Below are positions 6,977-13,493 of a stretch of DNA of 26,207 nucleotides, in pieces; positions within the stretch are counted from its first letter, which is position 1, and every line of letters begins with the position of its first letter. Origin of the DNA: JACQZU01 sp041908165 (GTDB lineage Bacteria > Acidobacteriota > Holophagae > Holophagales > Holophagaceae); NCBI GenBank assembly GCA_041908165.1, contig JAYRFV010000033.1:1-26207 (forward strand). The letters run 5' to 3'. Both the position numbers and the translations under genes were made by a program. Below the pieces are notes generated by a model that saw only the letters and a list, made by a program, of their open reading frames with translations, did not search any database and had not been told where the DNA came from.

Positions 6977-8347
6977 ATGTTCGGGAAGGTCCAGCACATT
7001 CACTTCGTGGGCGTCGGCGGATCCGGCATGTCCGGCATTGCCGAGGTCCTGGTCAACCTCGGCTACCGGGTCAGCGGGTCCGACCTGAAGGACAGTCCGG
7101 CCACCCAGCGGTTGAAGGCCCTCGGCGTCGAGTTCCACCTCGGCCACGATGCAAAACACATCCTCAACGCCCAGGCCGTGGTGATATCCAGCGCGGTCAA
7201 GGGCGACAACCCCGAGGTGGTGGCCGCGCACCAGGCCAAGGTGCCGGTCATTCCCCGGGGCGAGATGCTGGCCGAACTGATGCGCATGAAGCAGGGCATC
7301 GCCATCGCCGGTTCCCACGGCAAGACCACCACCACCAGCATGATCGCCCAGGTGCTCAGCCAGGGCGGGGTGGACCCGACGATCGTCATCGGCGGCCGGC
7401 TCGCCACCCTGGGCAGCAACGCCAAGCTCGGCAAGGGCCCCTACTTGGTGGCCGAGGCCGACGAGAGCGACGGCAGCTTCCTGCTGCTCTCCCCCACCAT
7501 CGCGGTGATCACCAACATCGACCGCGAACACCTGGACCACTACCGCGACCTGCAGGAGATCCAGGAGGCCTTCATCGCCTTCGCCAACAAGGTGCCCTTC
7601 TACGGCTCGGTGTTCGCCTGCATGGACGATCCCAACGTGGCCGCGATCCGGCCCCGGTTGAAGCGGCAGGTGCGCACCTACGGCACCCACCCGCAGGTCG
7701 ACCTGCGCGCCCGCGAGATCCGCCAGGAGGGTTTCCGCACCCACTTTCGGGTCACCGCCTTCGGCGAGGACCTCGGCGAGTTCTCCCTGGGGGTGCCCGG
7801 CGCCCACATGGTGCTGAATGCCCTGGCCACCATCGGCGTCGGCCTGGAGATGGAGGTCCCCAGAGAGATCCTGCATGGCAGCCTCGCCAGCTTCACCGGC
7901 GCCGAGCGGCGCTTCCAGCGCAAGGGCGAGCGCAAGGGCGTGCTGGTGGTGGACGACTACGGCCACCACCCCACCGAGATCGCCGCCACCCTCTCGGCGG
8001 CCCGGCGGGGCTTTCCCAACCGCCGGATCGTCGCCGCCTTCCAGCCGCACCGCTACTCGCGCACCCGCGCCCTGCTCAAGGAGTTCGGCCAGGCCTTCTT
8101 CGAGGCCGACCTGGTCCTGGTCACCGACATCTACGCCGCCGGAGAGCCGGCCCTGCTCGGCACCACCGGCGAGAGCGTGGTGGACGCCCTGGTCCAGCAC
8201 GGCCAGCGCGACGTGCGCTACGTGGCGAAGCTGGACGAGCTGCCGGCCGCCCTCGACCGGCTCACCCGCCCCGGCGACCTGGTGATCACCTTCGGCGCCG
8301 GAACCATCACCAGCGTCGGCGGTGCCTTCCTCGCCCTGCCGCAATAG
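6977..8347 (+). CDS. murC: UDP-N-acetylmuramate--L-alanine ligase
   Basis: 456 residues, the normal length for MurC. Residues 11-20 (VGVGGSGMSG) form the N-terminal UDP-binding motif, and GSHGKTTTT (112-120) is the ATP-binding P-loop of Mur ligases. EADESDGSF, TNIDREHLDHY and the C-terminal domain VVDDYGHHPTEI and FQPHRYSRT are all MurC signatures. It adds L-Ala to UDP-MurNAc in the cytoplasm, the first amino-acid step of peptidoglycan precursor synthesis. The ATG follows GGAGGGG (6968-6974). The gene stands alone: it is not flanked by murG, murB, ftsQ or ftsA as in a standard dcw cluster. It is divergent from the secreted paralogue pair and convergent with the aldehyde dehydrogenase. Confidence 0.97.
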   Translation: MFGKVQHIHFVGVGGSGMSGIAEVLVNLGYRVSGSDLKDSPATQRLKALGVEFHLGHDAKHILNAQAVVISSAVKGDNPEVVAAHQAKVPVIPRGEMLAELMRMKQGIAIAGSHGKTTTTSMIAQVLSQGGVDPTIVIGGRLATLGSNAKLGKGPYLVAEADESDGSFLLLSPTIAVITNIDREHLDHYRDLQEIQEAFIAFANKVPFYGSVFACMDDPNVAAIRPRLKRQVRTYGTHPQVDLRAREIRQEGFRTHFRVTAFGEDLGEFSLGVPGAHMVLNALATIGVGLEMEVPREILHGSLASFTGAERRFQRKGERKGVLVVDDYGHHPTEIAATLSAARRGFPNRRIVAAFQPHRYSRTRALLKEFGQAFFEADLVLVTDIYAAGEPALLGTTGESVVDALVQHGQRDVRYVAKLDELPAALDRLTRPGDLVITFGAGTITSVGGAFLALPQ

Positions 8348-8371
8348 GCCGGGACCGGATTCAGTCCCGGC
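8348..8371. terminator. Hairpin at the murC / aldehyde dehydrogenase convergence
   Basis: Perfect 8-bp inverted repeat GCCGGGAC (8348-8355) and GTCCCGGC (8364-8371), loop of 8 bases. It begins at the base after the murC stop and runs into the last codons of the opposing gene. There is no T-tract, so termination is plausible but not shown. Confidence 0.4.
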
Positions 8372-9788
8372 GCACCACCATCAACCGAAGCTCGGTCATG
8401 TCCTCCATGGCCCAGCGGATGCCCTCGCGGCCGAGGCCGCTGTCCTTGACGCCGCCGTAGGGCATGGCGTCGGCGCGCCAGCTGGGCACGTCGTTGATCA
8501 CCACGCCGCCCACCTCCAGGGTGTCCCAGGCCTGGTGGGCGCGGTGGATGTCGCGGGTGAAGATCCCCGCCTGGAGCCCGAACCTGCCGGCGTTCACCGC
8601 CGCCAGGGCGGCGCCGAACTCGGCGAAGGGCTGCAGCACCGCCACCGGGCCGAAGGCCTCCTCGGCGCACACCGGCTGCTCCGGCGGCACGTTCTCCAGC
8701 ACCGTCGCCTCGAGCATGTTGCCGGTCCGGCGGCCGCCGCAGAGGACCCTGGCCCCGGCCGCCTCGGCGCTGCGGATCCAGCCCTCCAGGCGGGCCGCCT
8801 CCTTCTCGGAGATCATCGGTCCGATGAAGGTGGCCTCGTCCCTGGGATCGCCCATCCGCAGGGCGGCGGCGGCGGCCACGAACTTCGTCCGGAAGGCCTC
8901 GTAGAGCCGTTCGTGCACCAGGATCCGCTGCACGCCGATGCAACTCTGCCCGGACTGGTAGAAGGCACCGAACACCACCCGCGGCAGGGCGGCGTCGAGG
9001 TCGGCGTCCTCGTCCAGCACCACCGCGGCGTTGCCGCCCAGTTCCAGGACCACCTTCTTCTTGCCGGCGCGGGCCTTCAGGTCCCAGCCCACCTCCGGCG
9101 AACCGGTGAAGCTCAGCAGCCGCAGCCGCGGGTCCTCGGTGAACAGCCGGGCGCCGCCGCGCTCGCAGGGGAGGATGCTGAAGACCCCCTTGGGCAGGTC
9201 GGTCTCGGCCAGCACCTCGCCGATGATCAGCGCCCCGACTGGCGTCAGGCTGGCCGGCTTGAGCACGAACGGGCAGCCCGCCGCCAGCGCCGGGGCGACC
9301 TTGTGCGCCGCCAGGTTGAGCGGGAAATTGAAGGGGCTGATGAACGAGCAGGCGCCCAGCGGCACCCGCTTCCAGAAGGCCGTGTAGCCTTCGCAGCGCG
9401 GTGTCCGGGCCAGGTCCATGATCTCGCCGCCGGCGCGGACGCTCTCCTCCGCGGCGATCTTGAAGGTGTCGATGAGCCGCCCGACCTCGCCGCGGCTGTC
9501 CTTGATCGGCTTCCCCGCCTCGATGCAGAGCGCCAGGGCCAGTTCCTCGCTGCGCGCCCGGAACCGGTCGACGCAGTGCTCCAGCACCGCCTGACGGCGG
9601 TGCGCCGGCCAGGCCCGGAACGGCGCTTCCGCCGCCTCCGCGGCGGCGATCCCGGCGGAAATGGCGGCCTCGTCGGCAAGCGCGACGCGGGTCGCCGGCT
9701 GGTTGCTGAACTTGTCCGTCACCACCAGGTCGCAGTTGGGCTGGCGGGCCTCGTTGGCCAGGAAGTAGGGATAGCTCGGGCGCAGCAT
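8361..9788 (-). CDS. NAD(P)-dependent aldehyde dehydrogenase family protein
   Basis: 475 residues, typical ALDH length. Visible landmarks are SPFNFPLN (Asn154 in the oxyanion hole), KPAS (Lys177, coenzyme binding), FTGSPEVGW (Rossmann loop), LELGGN (Glu249, general base) and GQSCIGVQRI (Cys283, catalytic nucleophile). EEAFGPV and the GGVKDSGLGREG ending are also intact, so it should be active. It oxidises an aldehyde to the acid in the cytoplasm. The spacing and motifs recall the lactaldehyde/GapN-like branch, but substrate cannot be assigned. The ATG at 9788 follows GGAGGATC. It is the last gene of a minus-strand unit with murD and the small exported protein, 35 bases downstream of the latter. 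No functional link to cell-wall synthesis is evident. Confidence 0.93.
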   Translation of the reverse strand: MLRPSYPYFLANEARQPNCDLVVTDKFSNQPATRVALADEAAISAGIAAAEAAEAPFRAWPAHRRQAVLEHCVDRFRARSEELALALCIEAGKPIKDSRGEVGRLIDTFKIAAEESVRAGGEIMDLARTPRCEGYTAFWKRVPLGACSFISPFNFPLNLAAHKVAPALAAGCPFVLKPASLTPVGALIIGEVLAETDLPKGVFSILPCERGGARLFTEDPRLRLLSFTGSPEVGWDLKARAGKKKVVLELGGNAAVVLDEDADLDAALPRVVFGAFYQSGQSCIGVQRILVHERLYEAFRTKFVAAAAALRMGDPRDEATFIGPMISEKEAARLEGWIRSAEAAGARVLCGGRRTGNMLEATVLENVPPEQPVCAEEAFGPVAVLQPFAEFGAALAAVNAGRFGLQAGIFTRDIHRAHQAWDTLEVGGVVINDVPSWRADAMPYGGVKDSGLGREGIRWAMEDMTELRLMVVRRD

Positions 9789-9823
9789 CGTCGGATCCTC
9801 CAGCGGAGCCTGGGGGGGCGGGC

Positions 9824-10333
9824 TCAGGGCCGGCGCCGCACCGTGGCCTTGAGGTAGCTCGAGAAGTCCCGTCCCGGGGCGGCGGTGTCGAACCGGAAGT
9901 CGAGCGTTCCGGCCGGCCCCGGCCGGTATTCCATCCTGAACCGCGTGCCCTCGCCGCCGCTGGTGAAGCGGATGCCCGGCCCGTCGGCGAGGGCCGCCAC
10001 CTCGTAGTGGAGGACGTGGCCCTCGTTGTCGACGAAGAGGGCCCGCAGCCCGCCGGCCTCCGGGTAGACCGTCAGGACGTCCTCGTGCCGGAAGGCCGGC
10101 CGGTCCCCCTTCGCTGCGAACACCGCGAAGCCGCGGCGCACGAGCACCTTGCCGTCGAGTTCGGGGAGGAAGGTGAACCCGCCCGCGCCGGCCCGGCCCG
10201 GCGTTCCCTCGGCCGCGGCCATCACCCAGGTGCCCTCGAGGAACCGCAGGCTGGCGAAGGGGTCCGGCTTCGCCGCCGGAGTCTGGGCGACCAGCACGGC
10301 GGGCAGCAGCATGAGGCTCGGATGGGCGTGCAT
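9824..10333 (-). CDS. Small exported beta-barrel-like protein (DUF1579/lipocalin-like)
   Basis: 169 residues. The N-terminus MHAHPSLMLLPAVLVAQTPA is a probable signal peptide. The mature part opens with FASLRFLEGTWVMAAAEG, the 'F-L-x-G-x-W' start common to lipocalin-like and DUF1579-type barrels. It continues as alternating strands (GKVLVRRGFAVF, VLTVYPEAGGLRALFVDNEGHVLHYEV, GTRFRMEYR). The ATG at 10333 follows GAAGGAG at about 7 bases. It is 11 bases downstream of murD and 35 upstream of the aldehyde dehydrogenase, on the same strand. Members of this loose group bind small hydrophobic ligands or have no known role. No catalytic motif is seen. Confidence 0.75.
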   Translation of the reverse strand: MHAHPSLMLLPAVLVAQTPAAKPDPFASLRFLEGTWVMAAAEGTPGRAGAGGFTFLPELDGKVLVRRGFAVFAAKGDRPAFRHEDVLTVYPEAGGLRALFVDNEGHVLHYEVAALADGPGIRFTSGGEGTRFRMEYRPGPAGTLDFRFDTAAPGRDFSSYLKATVRRRP

Positions 10334-10344
10334 GATCGGCTCCT

Positions 10345-11691
10345 TCAGGGGGTTTCGGCCCAGGCCCGCACCAGGGCCTCGAAGCGCTCGCCGCGGCGCT
10401 CGAAGTTCTCGAACTGGTCGAAGCTGGCGCAGGCCGGGCTGAGCAGGACCTGGTCGCCCTCGCGGGCCAGCGCGAAGGCCGCCGCGACAGCCTCGTCGAA
10501 GCCCTCGACGCTGCGGTGCGGCAGATCCCCCAGGTCGCGCTCCAGCTGCGGGATCGCCTCGCCGAGGAACACCGCCGTCCGCAGCTTCCCCGCCAGCGCC
10601 TCGCGCAGCGGCGCGTAGCTGCTGCCCTTGTCCTGGCCGCCCAGGAGGAGCACCAGCGGCCCGGACAGGGCCCGCACCGCCGTCAAGGTCGCGTCGACGT
10701 TGGTGCCCTTGGAGTCGTTGTAGGCCTTCACGCCGCCGCGCTCACCGCAGAACGCGATGCGGTGGGCGAGGCCCGGGTAGCTGCGCAGCCCCTCCCGGAT
10801 GGCCTCCACCCCGGCACCGCCGTGGCGGGCGAGCAGGAGCGCCGCCAGGGCGTTTTCCACATTGTGGTCACCGGGGATCTTCAGCTCACTGCGGGACAAC
10901 AGGTCCACGGCGCCCGAATCCTCGACCAGGCGGAGGATGCCGTCCTCCCCGCACCAGGCGCCCGCGCCGCCCGGCCGGCCCCAGCCGAAGCGGAGGCACC
11001 GGGCCGGGCCCGCCTCGAACTCCGGCCTCCGGTCGGGGACCACGCGCACATCCTCGGGACCCTGCGTCCTGAAGACCCTCAGCTTCGCAGCCAGGTAGCG
11101 CTCCATCGTTCCGTGGCGGGCGAGGTGGTCCGGCGTCAGGTTGAGCAGCGCGGCGCCTTCGGCGTGGAAGGAGGAGGCGGTCTCCAGCTGGTAGCTGCTG
11201 CATTCCACCGCGAACCGGGTGCCCGGGGCCGCGCCCTCCAGGGCCTCGATGAGGGGCATCCCCAGGTTGCCGCAGGCCACCGCCGGGTGGCCTCCGGCGC
11301 GCAGCAGGTGGGCCAGCAGGTCGGTGGTGGTGCTCTTGCCGTTGGTGCCGGTCACCGCCAGGATCCGGGCGGAGGGATCGCGCTCCCGCAGCACGCGGTG
11401 GGCGAGGTCCAGTTCGCCCTGGATCGGGATCCCCTGGCGCCGGGCCTCCTCGAGGAAGGGGAGGTCGGGGGGGATCCCCGGGCTGAGGACGACCGCCTCG
11501 CACTCGCCCAGCACAACCTGCGGGTGGGCACCCCAGATCCCGGGCACGCCGAGCTCAGCCAGGGCCCACTCGACATCCCCGTCCGGGTTCGCCCGGCGGT
11601 CGTTCACCAGCACCTGGACGCCCCGGCGGCTCAGGTGCCGGGCGACCGCGAGCCCGGTGCGACCGGCTCCCATGACGAGGGTGAAGGGCAT
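10345..11691 (-). CDS. murD: UDP-N-acetylmuramoyl-L-alanine--D-glutamate ligase
   Basis: 448 residues, normal for MurD. GAGRTGLAVARHL (8-20) is the UDP-binding loop and VTGTNGKSTTT (113-123) the ATP P-loop. CSSYQLE, LLNLTPDHLARHG, NDSKGTNVDAT and the C-terminal LLSPACASFDQFENFERRGERF are diagnostic of MurD. It adds D-Glu to UDP-MurNAc-L-Ala in the cytoplasm, the step after MurC. It is first in a minus-strand unit with a small exported protein and an aldehyde dehydrogenase, not in a dcw cluster. Directly upstream on this strand, TTCCCA-N17-TAGGCT ends six bases before the ATG, so the message may be leaderless or nearly so, although GAGG is also present between the two. Confidence 0.97.
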   Translation of the reverse strand: MPFTLVMGAGRTGLAVARHLSRRGVQVLVNDRRANPDGDVEWALAELGVPGIWGAHPQVVLGECEAVVLSPGIPPDLPFLEEARRQGIPIQGELDLAHRVLRERDPSARILAVTGTNGKSTTTDLLAHLLRAGGHPAVACGNLGMPLIEALEGAAPGTRFAVECSSYQLETASSFHAEGAALLNLTPDHLARHGTMERYLAAKLRVFRTQGPEDVRVVPDRRPEFEAGPARCLRFGWGRPGGAGAWCGEDGILRLVEDSGAVDLLSRSELKIPGDHNVENALAALLLARHGGAGVEAIREGLRSYPGLAHRIAFCGERGGVKAYNDSKGTNVDATLTAVRALSGPLVLLLGGQDKGSSYAPLREALAGKLRTAVFLGEAIPQLERDLGDLPHRSVEGFDEAVAAAFALAREGDQVLLSPACASFDQFENFERRGERFEALVRAWAETP

Positions 11692-11713
11692 GTCCTCAGC
11701 CTAGGAGCCTGCC

Positions 11714-11765
11714 TGGGGCTTGGGAAGCCCCACCGCGCCGGAGGGCCGGCACGACCTTGCCGGCC
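11714..11765. repeat. Two adjacent perfect inverted repeats in the murD / EAL gap
   Basis: First dyad: TGGGGCTT (11714-11721), GGG, AAGCCCCA (11725-11732). Second dyad: GGCCGGCA (11744-11751), CGACCT, TGCCGGCC (11758-11765), followed by a run of six A. Both lie between divergent murD and the first EAL gene. The first overlaps the likely murD -35 region. They could be operators or RNA hairpins. No known riboswitch consensus was recognised. Confidence 0.6.
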
Positions 11766-11817
11766 GGAAAAAAGGGGAGACATTTCACCGGGATCGCCCT
11801 AGCTTCGTGGGGTGCCC

Positions 11818-12573
11818 ATGCAGTCCCTGCTCCACGAAATCCTCAGCGGCCGGAGGCCCCTCCGCTCCTTTGCCCACCCGATCGTCGGCCTGGGCTCGGG
11901 CACCGTCGAGGCCCAGGAGATCCTGACCCGGTACCACGACGCGGAGGACCAGCTCTGCAACATCGGGAGCCTGCTCGTCGATCCATCCATCCCGCGCGAC
12001 CTGCGGGCCCGGATCGACCTGCTCTGCATCGAGGCGATCTTCACCACCCTCGCCCGGACCCCGATCACCGACCACCTGATCTTCGTGAACATCGACCCGC
12101 CGACCCTGGAGTGCCCGGCGTTCTGGGACCGCCTCCGGCCCTGGCTCTGGGACCTGACGATCCCGCCCCACCGGATCGTGATGGAGTTCACCGAGGCCCA
12201 CGCCTGCCACAACCTGGACGAGCTTGAAAGCTACGCCGGGCGCCTTCGCGACCTCGAGCTGCGCATCGCTGTCGATGACCTCGGCAGCGGTGTCGCCAGC
12301 CTCTCCCACATGGCCCGCCTGGCACCGGATTTCGTGAAGGTGGACCAGAGCCTGGTGCGGAACGTCCACCGCCGGCCCTACCAGGCCGCCCTGCTCCACG
12401 CCCTGTCGGTGTTCGCCGAGACGATGCAGGTGGGGCTCATCGCCGAGGGCATCGAGACCGACGCCGAGCTCCAGGCGGTGGTCGAGGCCGGCGTGCCCTG
12501 GGGTCAGGGCTTCATCTTCGGCGAGCCGACGCCCTTGCGGCTCCCGGTCGGTGCCCCGGGCGCCGGAGGCTGA
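11818..12573 (+). CDS. Stand-alone EAL-domain protein (c-di-GMP phosphodiesterase type), copy 1
   Basis: 251 residues with only an EAL domain and no sensor, GGDEF or membrane part. The metal and substrate residues of active EAL enzymes can be matched: Glu34 (in EIL replacing EAL), Asn91 (VNID), Glu123 (EFTE), Asp153-Asp154 (DDLGSG), Lys174 (VKVD), Glu210 (AEGIE) and Gln230 (QGF). The DDFGTGYSS loop has become DDLGSGVAS. Activity, hydrolysis of cyclic di-GMP to pGpG, is plausible but the altered loop leaves doubt. An in-frame TAG at 11800-11802 limits the start to GTG 11812 or ATG 11818; the ATG is preferred. A second copy follows 31 bases downstream. Confidence 0.88.
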   Translation: MQSLLHEILSGRRPLRSFAHPIVGLGSGTVEAQEILTRYHDAEDQLCNIGSLLVDPSIPRDLRARIDLLCIEAIFTTLARTPITDHLIFVNIDPPTLECPAFWDRLRPWLWDLTIPPHRIVMEFTEAHACHNLDELESYAGRLRDLELRIAVDDLGSGVASLSHMARLAPDFVKVDQSLVRNVHRRPYQAALLHALSVFAETMQVGLIAEGIETDAELQAVVEAGVPWGQGFIFGEPTPLRLPVGAPGAGG

Positions 12574-12604
12574 GGCGCGCGCCCAAAGCCGGTACACTCC
12601 GGGA

Positions 12605-13363
12605 ATGGCCTCGACCCGACCAGCGCAGCCGCCGCAGACGGCCACGGTCCTCTCCGACCTGATCGAGGGCCGCGCGGAACTGTTCCCCTGCGCCCACGAG
12701 ATCCACGGGCTGAAGAGCGGGCGGATCGAGGCGGTGGAGGTCCTCACCCGCTACCGGGGCGCCTCCGGGCTCCTGGAGCCGGTGGGTCCGCTGCTGCGCG
12801 CCGAGGGCCACAGCGCCCAGGCCCGCGCCGCCCTCGACCTGCGCTGCTTCGAGACCGCCCTGGAAGCCCTGTCCCGCAGCCGCGGGCGGTGGGAGTGCGC
12901 CTTCGTGAACCTCGAACCCATGACGATGGAGCACCCGCCGTTCTGGACCGGCATCGAGCGCTGGCTCCGGCTTCCGGGACTGGGCTCGATGCGGCTGGTG
13001 CTCGAACTGACCGAAAGCTTTTCCGAACTGGACCTGGAGGCCCTGCAGGGACATTCCCGGCGCCTCCGCGACCTGGGCGTCCGGATCGCCGTCGACGACC
13101 TTGGCAGCGGCGTCGCCAGCCTGACCCACATGGCCCGCCTCGCGCCCGACTACATCAAGGCCGACCAGAGCCTGGTGCGACTGGTCCACCGCCGGCCCTA
13201 CCAGGCGGCCCTCCTGAACGCCCTCGCCCACTTCGCCCGGCGCATGTGCGTCGGCTTCATCGCCGAGGGCATCGAGACCCGCGAGGAACTGCAGGCGGTC
13301 ATCGACGCCGACGTCCCCTGGGCCCAGGGCTACCACTTCGGCGAGCCCGTGCCGATGGCCTGA
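12605..13363 (+). CDS. Stand-alone EAL-domain protein (c-di-GMP phosphodiesterase type), copy 2
   Basis: 252 residues, a tandem paralogue of the gene before it. The region from RIAVDDLGSGVASL to VHRRPYQAALL is almost identical between the two. Conserved positions are Glu45 (EVL in place of EAL), Asn102, Glu134 (ELTES), Asp164-Asp165, Lys185, Glu221 (AEGIE) and Gln241 (QGY). The ATG at 12605 is chosen; an in-frame extension to 12551 reads as low-complexity sequence and overlaps the end of copy 1. TACACT ends six bases before this ATG and no good Shine-Dalgarno is present, so a separate, leaderless transcript is possible. Divergence in the N-terminal third suggests different partners or signals. 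Confidence 0.88.
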   Translation: MASTRPAQPPQTATVLSDLIEGRAELFPCAHEIHGLKSGRIEAVEVLTRYRGASGLLEPVGPLLRAEGHSAQARAALDLRCFETALEALSRSRGRWECAFVNLEPMTMEHPPFWTGIERWLRLPGLGSMRLVLELTESFSELDLEALQGHSRRLRDLGVRIAVDDLGSGVASLTHMARLAPDYIKADQSLVRLVHRRPYQAALLNALAHFARRMCVGFIAEGIETREELQAVIDADVPWAQGYHFGEPVPMA

Positions 13364-13402
13364 GGCTCCAGGGCTGAGTGCTGTGCTGGGGGCTGGAGTA
13401 AA

Positions 13403-13431
13403 GCAGAGGGCCGGCTAAGCCGGCCCTCTGC
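13403..13431 (-). terminator. Strong terminator hairpin downstream of the EF-G-like gene
   Basis: Perfect 13-bp inverted repeat GCAGAGGGCCGGC (13403-13415) and GCCGGCCCTCTGC (13419-13431) with a 3-base loop. Read on the minus strand it is followed by TTTAC, so it best serves the EF-G-like gene ending at 13494. It may also stop transcripts from the plus-strand EAL gene. Confidence 0.8.
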
Positions 13432-13437
13432 GCGGGG

Positions 13438-13489
13438 GTCCGGGGAGGTCCGCCGCTGCGGTGTGCGCGCAAGCGCGGAACCCCCGGAC
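13438..13489. repeat. Inverted repeat next to the EF-G-like stop codon
   Basis: GTCCGGGG (13438-13445) pairs with CCCCGGAC (13482-13489) around a GC-rich, self-complementary centre (GTGTGCGCGCAAGCGCGG). It sits four bases from the stop codon of the EF-G-like gene and next to the terminator hairpin. The form resembles a dispersed extragenic palindrome, but no second copy is in the window. Confidence 0.5.
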
Positions 13490-13493
13490 AAGG

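Noticed and set aside
6179..8344. 721-residue minus-strand open frame over murC
   Set aside because: murC is unmistakable on the plus strand; the antisense product has no recognisable motif.
8322..9857. 511-residue plus-strand open frame over the aldehyde dehydrogenase
   Set aside because: The minus-strand protein has all ALDH catalytic residues; the plus-strand product is compositionally biased.
11714..11765. c-di-GMP riboswitch upstream of the EAL gene
   Set aside because: The hairpins do not show the GEMM consensus loops and core that I would expect.
10516..11802. 428-residue plus-strand open frame over murD
   Set aside because: It is a shadow of murD with no motif of its own.
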